From DASWNP01 sp036399175 (GTDB lineage Bacteria > Acidobacteriota > Blastocatellia > Pyrinomonadales > Pyrinomonadaceae): 42,062 nt of DNA. Below, piece after piece: positions 1 through 8,277 of this stretch (the stretch's first letter is position 1; each line of letters opens with the position of its first letter). The stretch spans positions 1 through 42,062 of the forward strand of contig DASWNP010000045.1 of NCBI GenBank assembly GCA_036399175.1. The letters run 5' to 3'. The translations under genes and the position numbers were made by a program. A model generated the notes under the pieces. The model had not been told where the DNA came from. It saw only the letters and a list, made by a program, of their open reading frames with translations, and made no database searches.

Positions 1-1
1 C

Positions 2-748
2 CTTGAATCGGCCCAGCTCATCCTCCTGCTCGTCAGCGCTGACTTTCTCGCCTCTGATTACTGTTATGAGGTGGAAATGATGCGCGCGCTGGAACGCCAA
101 AAAGAGGGTACGGCCCGTGTCATACCAATCATCCTCCGTAACTGTGATTGGTCTTCCGCCCCGTTCAGTAGGCTACAAGCTTTGCCTGAGAACGCCAAGC
201 CCATCAAAAGCTGGGGTGATCAAGACGAGGCGTATCAGGATGTGGTGGCTGGAATCAGAGAAGCGGTTGCGCAAATAACAGGTGCCCCTCGCGTTAGACA
301 GGCCCGTGTAGAGATTCTCGCCGGAGGGCTGACACGAAGGCAGACTGCGTCCCTTACATTAATCGGCACCTTGATTATGCTAGGCGTGTTCCTTGGACTA
401 ATGCTGCGCTCATCGACCACATTGCAGACAGCAAATGCTCCGAGTACCCCGGCGGCGACGACTCCTGAAAGCCGCAATAGCCCCGAAACTTTGATGTTAT
501 CCGGGTTCGTTGTTGACTCTAAGGATAGAGCGGTTCAGGGGGCGAAAGTGACTATTAACGAGATGCCTACGATGGAACCCGTTGAAACCACGAGCGACGG
601 CCGTTTCATCATCAACGGCGTGCCTAAACAGTACGGTCAGTGGGTAAGAATTCGTGTCGTCAAGGAGGGGTATTTTCCGAACCCCTACGAGGAAAACTAC
701 CTCCTCGGCAGCACACCGACGACCATACAACTCAGGAGAGCGAAATGA
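2..748 (+). CDS. TIR domain–transmembrane–carboxypeptidase-regulatory-like protein (5' end outside window)
   Basis: The reading frame is open from the left edge, so the N-terminal part of the TIR domain lies outside the window. The visible part starts with a strand of the type LILLLVSADFLASDYCYEVE and continues through RVIPIILRNCDW, which is typical of the C-terminal half of bacterial TIR_2 domains. A hydrophobic segment around bases 350-410 is a probable single membrane span. After a Pro/Thr/Ala-rich linker comes a carboxypeptidase-regulatory-like beta-sandwich (SGFVVDSKDRAVQGAKVTI, then TSDGRFIINGVP). The topology suggests a cytoplasmic TIR domain and an extracytoplasmic beta domain. TIR domains act as NAD-cleaving enzymes or as signalling adaptors; which applies here cannot be told. 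The stop overlaps the start of the next gene in an ATGA arrangement, so the two proteins are probably translated together and may interact. An internal ATG at 77 or 80 is unlikely to be the true start because the domain continues upstream. Confidence 0.85.
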   Translation, partial: LESAQLILLLVSADFLASDYCYEVEMMRALERQKEGTARVIPIILRNCDWSSAPFSRLQALPENAKPIKSWGDQDEAYQDVVAGIREAVAQITGAPRVRQARVEILAGGLTRRQTASLTLIGTLIMLGVFLGLMLRSSTTLQTANAPSTPAATTPESRNSPETLMLSGFVVDSKDRAVQGAKVTINEMPTMEPVETTSDGRFIINGVPKQYGQWVRIRVVKEGYFPNPYEENYLLGSTPTTIQLRRAK

Positions 749-3264
749 GGTCTCGCCTACCCGCTACACTCGTCCTCATTCTCTGTTCGGTGGCCACCGC
801 CTACGCTCAAAGAGCCAAGCTCGAAGGTTACGTCGTTAATGATGGCGGCAAACGTATGCCTAACATCAAAATCGTCGCTGCTGGGGGGCAGGCTGTAACT
901 GACTCCCGCGGCCACTTCGTTATCGTCTTTCCCCCTTCGATTAGTTCGGGCATGCCGAACAAGATCAGGACAGACAGCGGCAATTGGGTAGTGATTGAAC
1001 CGTTCGGCGGCGAGTGTATTACGCAAGACCTCAGAGACAACAAATCACCATTGAAGGTTACGATCATACAAAGAGGATCACGGGTCGCCTTATCACACGA
1101 TAATCTTAGAAAACTGGTTAGGCGGTTGAGTAAAGAAAAGGCCGATTTGGTAAGCGAGAAAGCTAGGATGCGCGGCCAGATAGCCGAGCTCAAGAGCCAA
1201 AGGGAAGCTGCCCTCTCAAGGGCGAGAGACTATGAGGAGTATGACTTCATCAAGGATTACGCTAAGGAGTATGGGCTCACACCCGAGAACTTACGTGACG
1301 CGCTACGACAATGGGCGAACTCCCGCGGGCCACGAGACACTGATGAAGATCGGGCATTAAAGGAATACTACAAAAAGAACTTGACCTTGGCGGCGCAACT
1401 GGCCCACGAATCTGGGCTGCGCGCAATGGAGAGAGTCAGACAGCTTGACAAGCAGAAAGAGGAGGCTGGCCTCTCCGCCGCCCGCAGCTTCATGCTGGAA
1501 GGGTACATCCTGCTTGAGCAGAACAAATTTAGGGAAGCCCTTACTGCTTATGAGCGTGTAGATGATTTGTTTATAAAGGGGACGCTTTCCAAAGAGAACT
1601 ATAAAAGAGAGTGGGCCGAGGCGAAAGCGTTTTTAGGAACAGCCAAGGCGCTGTTGGCGAATCGCATTGAAGGTGGAGAGGACGTGACACTGATGACTGA
1701 GGCTATAAAGGAGTATGAGCAAGCACTCACAGTGTTCACGCAGGAATCGTCTTCCGATCGATGGGAGAAGACGTTAAACAATCTGGGGAATGCTCTCAGC
1801 CAGAAGGGTGGGTGGGTAGAGGGTGAAGAAGGCGTGTCTCTGTTGACTCGAGCGATCGAGCTTTTCGAGCAGGTAATGACAGTCAGAAGGTCTGGGACAT
1901 CGAGGCGCGACTTGGCAATAACGCTGGACAGTTTTGGGAATGCGCTCAGCGCGAAGGGGGAAATCTTAGGCGGTGAGGAAAGCGTGCGGTTACAAACTAT
2001 GGCGATTGAGGCTTACCGTGAAGCTCTGACAATCAGGACCTTTGAGGCGCCGCCTCAAGATTGGGCTAGCACACTACACAATATGGGGGTTGCACTCTAT
2101 CTAAAGGCGCGGCTCTCGCGCGGGAGAGAGCGCTTTGAGCTTCATGCTCAGGCTATTGACGCTTATAAGAAGGCTCTAGCTGTCAGAACTTTCGAAGTGT
2201 CGCCTGATGACTGGGCTAAGACACAAGTCAAACTTGGCGACGCGTTACTCTCAAGCGGGATGGATTTGGGCGGCGAAAAGGGTTTTCAGCAAGTGAATCA
2301 GGCGGCAGATGTATTTAAGCTGGGGCTCACGTTTTACACGCGCAAGACGCATCCACAATCATGGGCGGGAACGCAGGCTCACTTAGCAGCAGCGCTGTTC
2401 GCGCTAGGTGTGATGTCGGGTGGTGAAGACGGCGTGCGGCTGTTAGCCCAGGCCGTCGATGCTTGTAGGGATGCAGTTGCAGTGATCACGCGTGAGGCGC
2501 AGCCAGAGAAGTGGACGGTGGCGCAGCAGTTGCTTGGCGCAGTACTGTTCGAATGGGGGAAACGGGTTGAGGGCGAAGAGCGTAAGCGTCGGTTAACCGA
2601 AGCTGTGGTGGCCTTTCAACAATTACTTACCGTCAATACACGCGAGAAGTCAGCGCGAAGGTGGGCGCAGACACACTCCGATTTGGGAGAGCTTTTTACC
2701 CTGCTAGAAGACTTCCAGAGTGCCTTGAGGAGTTACGGCGAGGTGCTGGCTGTCAACCCAAGGGAGGATAATGCATATCAAGCTGCCGCTTACATTAACC
2801 ATGATATCCTCTATAACTATACCGAGGCCTTTCGGTTAAATCAGCAAAGGCTCAGAAACATTCCTGACAACCTTTCTGCGCGCGCGAGCTTTGCGGAGAA
2901 CCTTTTCACTATTGGACAATTCATCGAATGTGAGCAGCACATAGCCGCACTGCTCAACGAACCGAAGTTGGAGGCTGATGTCAATATCGCTTTGCGCGGG
3001 ATTGAGATCGCCAATCTGTTAGCGATAGATAAGGAGAAGCTTGTTCCGTCGAAGCTCGCTTCACTGATAACGGCAGTTGCTAGCCAACCTGCCAGTTTCC
3101 GCATGAATTGGAAATTTAATGGCACACGGCACTTTATCGAGCAACACAAGAAAATCTCGTCTCATCGAGCTTGGCTCAAACAATTGTTTGACGCAATTGA
3201 AGGAGGAGAGCGCGAGACAATTCTTGTACGGTTAAAGGAGACACAGGCGAATTTCAAAAAATGA
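745..3264 (+). CDS. Exported carboxypeptidase-regulatory-like / TPR repeat protein
   Basis: The start at 745 overlaps the stop of the TIR gene (ATGA) and gives a signal peptide (basic MRSR, a hydrophobic core, then ATAYAQ), so I prefer it to longer in-frame starts. Predicted length is 839 residues. After the signal come a carboxypeptidase-regulatory-like beta domain (about residues 24-100), a charged coiled coil (about 120-170, LRKLVRRLSKEKADLVSEKA), and then many TPR-like helical repeats. The repeats share a pattern of the form W..T..NLGNAL..KG....GE.....L..AIE.. with a recurring DDWA/DWAST element; I count at least six copies between about residues 330 and 660. C-terminal TPRs follow to the end. 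The beta domain resembles that of the upstream TIR protein, so the two may meet in the periplasm. No catalytic motif is seen. A scaffold or sensor role is inference. Confidence 0.88.
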   Translation: MRSRLPATLVLILCSVATAYAQRAKLEGYVVNDGGKRMPNIKIVAAGGQAVTDSRGHFVIVFPPSISSGMPNKIRTDSGNWVVIEPFGGECITQDLRDNKSPLKVTIIQRGSRVALSHDNLRKLVRRLSKEKADLVSEKARMRGQIAELKSQREAALSRARDYEEYDFIKDYAKEYGLTPENLRDALRQWANSRGPRDTDEDRALKEYYKKNLTLAAQLAHESGLRAMERVRQLDKQKEEAGLSAARSFMLEGYILLEQNKFREALTAYERVDDLFIKGTLSKENYKREWAEAKAFLGTAKALLANRIEGGEDVTLMTEAIKEYEQALTVFTQESSSDRWEKTLNNLGNALSQKGGWVEGEEGVSLLTRAIELFEQVMTVRRSGTSRRDLAITLDSFGNALSAKGEILGGEESVRLQTMAIEAYREALTIRTFEAPPQDWASTLHNMGVALYLKARLSRGRERFELHAQAIDAYKKALAVRTFEVSPDDWAKTQVKLGDALLSSGMDLGGEKGFQQVNQAADVFKLGLTFYTRKTHPQSWAGTQAHLAAALFALGVMSGGEDGVRLLAQAVDACRDAVAVITREAQPEKWTVAQQLLGAVLFEWGKRVEGEERKRRLTEAVVAFQQLLTVNTREKSARRWAQTHSDLGELFTLLEDFQSALRSYGEVLAVNPREDNAYQAAAYINHDILYNYTEAFRLNQQRLRNIPDNLSARASFAENLFTIGQFIECEQHIAALLNEPKLEADVNIALRGIEIANLLAIDKEKLVPSKLASLITAVASQPASFRMNWKFNGTRHFIEQHKKISSHRAWLKQLFDAIEGGERETILVRLKETQANFKK

Positions 3265-3297
3265 AGCGAGAGTTAAGGGGGCAGCACGCGGCTCCCG

Positions 3298-4644
3298 CTA
3301 ATGCTGGACCGCGCACACGTGCGCGGGACGCCTCAAACCGAGGTGCTCGCGAAGAGTCACGCCCTCGTAGTCTGTCCGGAAGAGCCCGCGCCGCTGTAAT
3401 TCAGGTATGACGAGATCGACGAATTGAGTCAGTTGGGTCGGGAGGTAAGGGGGTAAGATGTTGTAGCCATCGGCAGCGTGACCGACAAACCACTCCTCCA
3501 GTTGATCCGCGATGGCCGTCGGTGAGCCCATGACAAAACGGTGACCGCGCCCGGCCGAGACCGCCAAGTAAAGCTGCCGGACAGTCAACCCCTTACTCCG
3601 CGCCTGTTCGTAGATGAGCTTCTGCTTACTCTGACTGCCTTCAGTTATCGGCAGTTCGGGCAGAGGTTTGTCGAGGTCGAACTTGGAAATGTCAACATCC
3701 CCTAGCTGGGTCGTCAGCAGTCCGAGGCCAACCACTGGGTCGACTAGGTCCTGCAACGTGGCGTACAGGTCCTCCGCCTCGGACTGCGTTCGTCCCACTA
3801 CCGGGAAGACTCCGGGCAGAATTTTGGTGTCGTTGGGGGAGCGTCCGCCCTTGACGACCATCTCCTTCATACCGCTGTAGAACGACTGCGCCTGTTGCAA
3901 CGTCTGCTGCGCGGTAAAAATTACCTCCGCCCACTGGGAGGCGAAGCTCATCCCGTCCTCCGAGGCGCCGGCCTGCACGATGACCGGTCGGCCCTGCGGC
4001 GGGCGGGCAACGTTCAGAGGCCCACGGACGGAAAAGAACTCTCCGCGGTGTTCCAGTATGTGCAGCTTATCCGGGTCGAAGTAGCGCCCCAATTCCTTGT
4101 CGTATAGGAACGCGTCATCCTCCCAACTGTCCCACAGCCCGGTCACCACCTCCATGAACTCGCGCGCCCGGCGGTACCGCGTGGCGTGGTCGGGCTGCTT
4201 GTCGAGGTTGAAATTTCGGGCCTCGGCGTCGGTGACCGACGTGACTACATTCCACCCGGAACGCCCCCCGCACAGGTAGTCCAGAGAAGCGAACTTGCGG
4301 GCGATGTGGAACGGCTCGTTGTAGGTGGTGGAGGCCGTGGCGGTCAGGCCGATCCGGTCGGTGACCACGCTGAGCGCCGACAACAAAGTTATCGGCTCGA
4401 AATTCACGATACGGCCCCAACGGCTCAGCTCGTCCTTGTCCTTGTAGTGAGTTCGTATACCGAGCCCATCAGATAGGAAGATGAAATCAAACTTCCCGCG
4501 CTCGGCGGTCTTCGCGAGAGCGCTGTAGTAGCCGAAATCGAGCCCCCCGGTCGGGCACGACTCCGGGTGCCGCCACGCGGCGATGTGGTGCCCGGGCGGG
4601 GGGAGGAAAGCCCCCAACTTCATCTGTCTACGTTCGCGCTTCAT
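3298..4644 (-). CDS. LLM-class flavin-dependent monooxygenase (NtaA/SnaA/DszA type)
   Basis: The protein has 448 residues, the usual size for the FMN-dependent NtaA/SnaA/SoxA/DszA branch of the bacterial luciferase-like superfamily. These enzymes use reduced FMN from a partner reductase and O2 to oxidise small substrates such as nitrilotriacetate, sulfur heterocycles or pristinamycin intermediates. Recognisable blocks are GGLDFGYYSALAKTAERGKFDFIFLSDG near the N-terminus, FEPITLLSALS, TASTTYNEPFHIARKFASLD, SGRSGWNVVTS-like (here GGRSGWNVVTS), ARPPQGRPVIVQAGAS and a C-terminal DGYNILPPYLP block. I kept the start at 4644, preceded by GAGGG; an ATG seven codons later (4623) is an alternative. It is last in the minus-strand operon, 87 bases after the dehydrogenase. 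The substrate is unknown; a tailoring oxidation of the pathway product is inference. No flavin reductase gene is present nearby. Confidence 0.92.
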   Translation of the reverse strand: MKRERRQMKLGAFLPPPGHHIAAWRHPESCPTGGLDFGYYSALAKTAERGKFDFIFLSDGLGIRTHYKDKDELSRWGRIVNFEPITLLSALSVVTDRIGLTATASTTYNEPFHIARKFASLDYLCGGRSGWNVVTSVTDAEARNFNLDKQPDHATRYRRAREFMEVVTGLWDSWEDDAFLYDKELGRYFDPDKLHILEHRGEFFSVRGPLNVARPPQGRPVIVQAGASEDGMSFASQWAEVIFTAQQTLQQAQSFYSGMKEMVVKGGRSPNDTKILPGVFPVVGRTQSEAEDLYATLQDLVDPVVGLGLLTTQLGDVDISKFDLDKPLPELPITEGSQSKQKLIYEQARSKGLTVRQLYLAVSAGRGHRFVMGSPTAIADQLEEWFVGHAADGYNILPPYLPTQLTQFVDLVIPELQRRGLFRTDYEGVTLREHLGLRRPAHVCAVQH

Positions 4645-4731
4645 GCGGGAAAGCCCTCACACTTCTGCGGCCCGAAAGTTACTCCGGCGGACGCTCTCGC
4701 ACATCCCACGGCGTCCGTCCGGGCGCGTCGT

Positions 4732-5703
4732 TCACGCGAGCCTTCTCGCGGGCTCGTCGTTCAGAAAAGCCGCGATGTCCTCCACGACCTCGCGGTAATA
4801 CGTGAGGTAGTTCTGCCACGTCACGTAACCGAGGTGCGGCGTTGCGAGTACGTTCGGGAGAGAGCGGAAGACGTGATCCTCCGGCAACGGCTCCTCGTCA
4901 AAAACGTCAATACCCACACCTGCGATCCAACCCTTCTGCACCGCTTCGACCAACGCGGACTGATTTACTATCGGGGCCCGAGAAGTGTTGATAAGGTAGG
5001 CGGACGGGCGCATCATTCTCAGCTCTCTGGCGCCGATGAGATCCCTCGTCCTCTGGCCGAGGACGAGGTGGATCGTGACGAAGTCGCTGCCCTCAAGTAT
5101 CTCCTCCAGCGAGGACGCGAGTCGGACGCCCGCAGCGTCGGCCCTCTCCGCCGTAAGGTTCTTACTCCAGGCGGCCACCTGCATCCCGAAGGCCAGCCCC
5201 ACGCGCGCCACCCGGCTGCCGATCTTCCCGAGGCCGAGGATGCCGAGCTGTTTGCGGTACAGGTCGGCGCCGACTGACCGCTGCCAAGGGCCATTCGTCC
5301 GGAGTGAATGGTTCTCCTCTACGACGTTTCTCGCGAGCCCCAGGATCAGTGCCCAAGTCAACTCTGTCGGCGGCTCAGAGGAACTGGCCGTGCCAGACAC
5401 AACCACCCCGCGGGCCGTGGCGGCGGCTACGTCGATGGCGGCATTGCGCATGCCCGTCGTCACGAGCAGCTTGAGCCGAGGCAAGCGAGCGAGCAGCGTC
5501 TCGCCGAACCGCGTGCGTTCCCGCATGAGCACGACGATGTCGAAGTCACTTATGGCCCGGACGAGTTCCCCCTCGTCGTCGTAGTGCTGATGGAATGAAG
5601 TGACCTCGACCCTGTCCGCGAGAGTTGACCAATCGGCCATGGACAGGGCGACGTCCTGGTAGTCATCGAGTACCGCGCAGCGCAACTTTGTCATGTTCCT
5701 CAT
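4732..5703 (-). CDS. D-2-hydroxyacid dehydrogenase family protein (NAD-dependent)
   Basis: The protein has 323 residues, normal for the D-isomer-specific 2-hydroxyacid dehydrogenase family, which interconverts 2-hydroxyacids and 2-oxoacids using NAD(P). The nucleotide-binding fingerprint GILGLGKIG lies at about residues 154-162. The catalytic residues are in place: Arg in NTSRAP (about 242), Glu in DVFDEEP (about 271) and His in TPHLGY (about 290). The SSSEPPTELTWALIL block before the NAD domain is typical of the branch annotated as D-2-hydroxyacid dehydrogenase or phosphoglycerate-dehydrogenase-like. There is no C-terminal ACT domain, so it is not a standard serine-pathway SerA. An ATG three codons downstream (5694) is an alternative start. 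It sits 42 bases after the epimerase gene in the same operon as the citrate synthase fusion. It may make or use the 2-oxoacid partner for that enzyme; that is inference. Confidence 0.92.
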   Translation of the reverse strand: MRNMTKLRCAVLDDYQDVALSMADWSTLADRVEVTSFHQHYDDEGELVRAISDFDIVVLMRERTRFGETLLARLPRLKLLVTTGMRNAAIDVAAATARGVVVSGTASSSEPPTELTWALILGLARNVVEENHSLRTNGPWQRSVGADLYRKQLGILGLGKIGSRVARVGLAFGMQVAAWSKNLTAERADAAGVRLASSLEEILEGSDFVTIHLVLGQRTRDLIGARELRMMRPSAYLINTSRAPIVNQSALVEAVQKGWIAGVGIDVFDEEPLPEDHVFRSLPNVLATPHLGYVTWQNYLTYYREVVEDIAAFLNDEPARRLA

Positions 5704-5745
5704 ACTGGAGTTGAAGAGGCGGGCGCGGCGCGCCCGGTTCGTCGT

Positions 5746-6762
5746 CTACCTTCCGGGCCTGACGCCCAAGCCCGGCGAATTCGGCAGGATGACTCGCCCG
5801 CAGTCGATGGCGACCCCGACGTAACCGTCGCCACGCAGGCCGAGGTTTCCGTCGAGGTCGAGATAGTCCGCCAGCCCCGAGAGGTGTGCCATCGCCGTAA
5901 TGCTCACGGCGCTCTCAAGCTTGCTGCCGAGCATAACCTTAAGCCCGGTCTCGCGCGCGAGGCGAATCATTCCGAGAGCCACCCTCAGCCCTCCGCATTT
6001 ACACAACTTGATGTTAATCACGTCCACACAGCCCTCAAGACGCCGCACGTCTTCGACCCCAACGCAATCCTCGTCGGCTACGATGGGAACCTTCGAGCGC
6101 TCGCGCACGAAGCGCAGAGTCTCATGCTCCCCGGCCGGGACGGGCTGTTCGAAAAGCTCCACGCCGTGCCGATGAAAAGTCTCAGCGGCTCTTATTGCCT
6201 CCGCGGCGTTCCAGGAACCGTTCCCGTCTACCCACAGGCGCCCGTCGTACACCTCGCGTATGCGGGCAACGACGCCGGGGTCGGCGTCCCCACCCATCTT
6301 GAGCTTGAGTATAGGCCAGCGTGAGAGTCGTCTCGCACGCTCGACCCGTTCGTCCTCGCCCATCAGTCCGAGCGTCAGGCCGGTGGGGGCGAGGGGCAAC
6401 CCTCGGAGCCCGAACAACTGGTAAAGGGGCAGACCCGCGAGCTGCCCGAGCAGGTCGTGGAGCGCCATGTCTACCGCGGCGACGGCGGACGGCTGGCCCG
6501 GCGCCGCCTCCGCGCACATGTCGAGCAGGCGGCCGAGGTCGAACCGGGCGGAGCCTTCAAACACTTCGGCGCACGCGTCGAGCGCCGCCCTTATCCGCTC
6601 CTCGTTCATCCCGTAATCGTCCGCGATGACGGCCGTCCCGAGCCCTATCCGTCCCTCCCATTCGAGCCGGACGAGGAACTGGCGCACCGTCGCTCGGCTG
6701 CCCTTGCTGCTCACCAGCGGCTCGTCACGCCAGAAGTTTATGATCTCGTATGTTAGCCGCAT
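5746..6762 (-). CDS. Enolase-superfamily dipeptide epimerase / muconate-cycloisomerase-like enzyme
   Basis: The protein has 338 residues and is a mandelate racemase/muconate lactonising enzyme family member. All catalytic elements of this (beta/alpha)7-beta barrel are visible: KLKMG with K153 and K155, metal ligands D179 (VDGNGSW), E205 (FEQP) and D230 (ADED), and the second acid/base Lys in NIKLCKCGG (K252 or K255). The late LDLDG (D302 and D304) resembles the DxD motif that binds the substrate alpha-ammonium group in L-Ala-D/L-Glu and other dipeptide epimerases, so dipeptide or amino-acyl substrates are more likely than muconate. It lies 37 bases after the unrecognised 481-residue gene and 42 bases before the dehydrogenase. 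In a classical role it would act in peptidoglycan peptide recycling. Within this operon it may instead set the stereochemistry of an aminoacyl intermediate. Specificity is not established by sequence reading alone. Confidence 0.9.
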   Translation of the reverse strand: MRLTYEIINFWRDEPLVSSKGSRATVRQFLVRLEWEGRIGLGTAVIADDYGMNEERIRAALDACAEVFEGSARFDLGRLLDMCAEAAPGQPSAVAAVDMALHDLLGQLAGLPLYQLFGLRGLPLAPTGLTLGLMGEDERVERARRLSRWPILKLKMGGDADPGVVARIREVYDGRLWVDGNGSWNAAEAIRAAETFHRHGVELFEQPVPAGEHETLRFVRERSKVPIVADEDCVGVEDVRRLEGCVDVINIKLCKCGGLRVALGMIRLARETGLKVMLGSKLESAVSITAMAHLSGLADYLDLDGNLGLRGDGYVGVAIDCGRVILPNSPGLGVRPGR

Positions 6763-6799
6763 GCCGGTCGCCTTCGTTGGGCGTGTGGTATCGAAGGAG

Positions 6800-8245
6800 T
6801 CACAGCCGGGAGGCCGCCACCGACTCCGTGAGCGCGCCGACTATCATGCACGCCCGGCGAAGGCTGAGGTCGCGAAAGCCCTCCGGCTCGATTGGCTCAC
6901 TCTCCCGGGGCAATTCACACGGGTGCATGACGCCCGCCCGCGGCGCGAAACGGCTCAGGAAATAGGGCGACAGCGCCGCCGCGTGCCGAGCCTTCCAGTC
7001 CAGTGTCACCGCTTCAACTTTACTCAGCGCCTCGTCGGGGGAGTGTGTGGCGTCGCCGCCGGAGGCGTCGAGGGTCTCGGCGAATAGCTCCGTCAGCAGC
7101 TCCGCGTCGCGGGGGTGTGCGCTGGTCGGGCACAGCATGAAGACCGCGACCGGCAGCAGCGCGAAGCAGACCGGGGCGATCTCGTCGAAATGGTCGATGA
7201 GCGCCTTGCAGACGTTACCCATGCGCTCCGTCTTGGAAGGCGAGACGAAATAGCCCATCCGCCTCGGGGGGAACCCCGCCATGTCGCGGGCACCCCAGTG
7301 GAGGTGCAAATTGAGTGGCCCGGCGGCTCGGCCCGTGCGCGCAGCCGAGTCTGGGCGTTGAGCCGTGAAGATGGCGCAGAGGATGCGCGTCAGGACATTT
7401 GAGATGAGAGGCAACCGGCACGGTAACTCTGAGATACGCGCAAAGAATTGTCGCGGTTTGGCTGCGGCCTCCAGCGTCAACATAACGTGCTCAACCAATG
7501 ACTCGGTGGTCGGGAAAAAGCAGTCGCTCAATACATATCCGCGGCCCCGCCTCTGGAGTGGGCGTTTACTGACCGTCCCGTCCCTGGCGACGCTCTGACT
7601 GATTAAGTCCTGAAACCTGATCTGCCCATCATCGCCGGTCTCGGCGACTTCCAGCAGAATCGTCAGCATCTCCCTCATCTCTGCGCCGTGCTCAAGCATG
7701 AGGGCGGCTTCTAGCGTGAAGCGGAATCCCGGGAGGGACTGCATCCGCCCCCAGTGTAGCTCGTTCAAGGGCGTCAGTTCGCCGTCAACGTCTGCCATGA
7801 CGAACGGACAGAAGAACGAGTTCTGCCTGTCGCGGCGGGCAAAGCGCGAGCCGTCCCAAGTGAACAGTGACAAGACCTCCCGCCGTCCTCCCCCGACCAA
7901 CGAGCCTGGCAGATAGACGGAATCCCCACCGGATGCTCCCTCGGCCTCGGTCTGCGTGAAAGAGCAAATCAGCGGGTAGCCGAGGCCCCAAGCGCAAATC
8001 GTCTTGTTGAAATCCATCGCGCCGGCCCGCCCTTGTGCGATGTCTTCCCAGTTACCGATGTGTGCGGTCCGGGGCGGCTTCCAAGAGGGTTCCTCTCGGA
8101 GTAAGGTCATCAGCGCGCCCAAAGTGAGTTCCTGCGTCCCCATGTGAACGCTCGCAAACCCCCGGCGGCGAGCGGCGAGCGCCTCGGCGTCGATGAGCGA
8201 CGAAACGCTGAGTGCTTCGATCATGTGTAGCGGGGTTCGCTGCAT
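6800..8245 (-). CDS. Hypothetical protein of the adenylation/citrate-synthase operon
   Basis: I do not recognise this 481-residue protein. The ATG at 8245 (MQRTPLHMIEAL) has a GGAG nine bases upstream. A TTG at 8281 would overlap the stop of the upstream gene (TTGA) and add 12 residues, but has no clear ribosome site. The sequence is soluble, with no signal peptide and no membrane segment. Visible features are an N-terminal stretch rich in small residues (SVSSLIDAEALAARRRG), a conserved-looking middle section (HIGNWEDIAQG, then ICAWGLGYPLICS and NELHWGRMQSLPGFRF), an LHLHWGARDMAGF motif whose His residues could bind metal, and a C-terminal helical part. It is placed between the adenylation/carrier/citrate synthase fusion and the epimerase and is translationally close to the former, so a catalytic or substrate-delivery role in the same pathway is plausible but not shown. 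Confidence 0.8.
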   Translation of the reverse strand: MQRTPLHMIEALSVSSLIDAEALAARRRGFASVHMGTQELTLGALMTLLREEPSWKPPRTAHIGNWEDIAQGRAGAMDFNKTICAWGLGYPLICSFTQTEAEGASGGDSVYLPGSLVGGGRREVLSLFTWDGSRFARRDRQNSFFCPFVMADVDGELTPLNELHWGRMQSLPGFRFTLEAALMLEHGAEMREMLTILLEVAETGDDGQIRFQDLISQSVARDGTVSKRPLQRRGRGYVLSDCFFPTTESLVEHVMLTLEAAAKPRQFFARISELPCRLPLISNVLTRILCAIFTAQRPDSAARTGRAAGPLNLHLHWGARDMAGFPPRRMGYFVSPSKTERMGNVCKALIDHFDEIAPVCFALLPVAVFMLCPTSAHPRDAELLTELFAETLDASGGDATHSPDEALSKVEAVTLDWKARHAAALSPYFLSRFAPRAGVMHPCELPRESEPIEPEGFRDLSLRRACMIVGALTESVAASRL

Positions 8246-8277
8246 GTTCTCACGCTCCGGGTCGGCCGAGATCTCCG

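Noticed and set aside
5746..6762. Muconate cycloisomerase or o-succinylbenzoate synthase
   Set aside because: The late DxD motif and lack of menaquinone or aromatic degradation neighbours favour a dipeptide-epimerase-type enzyme.
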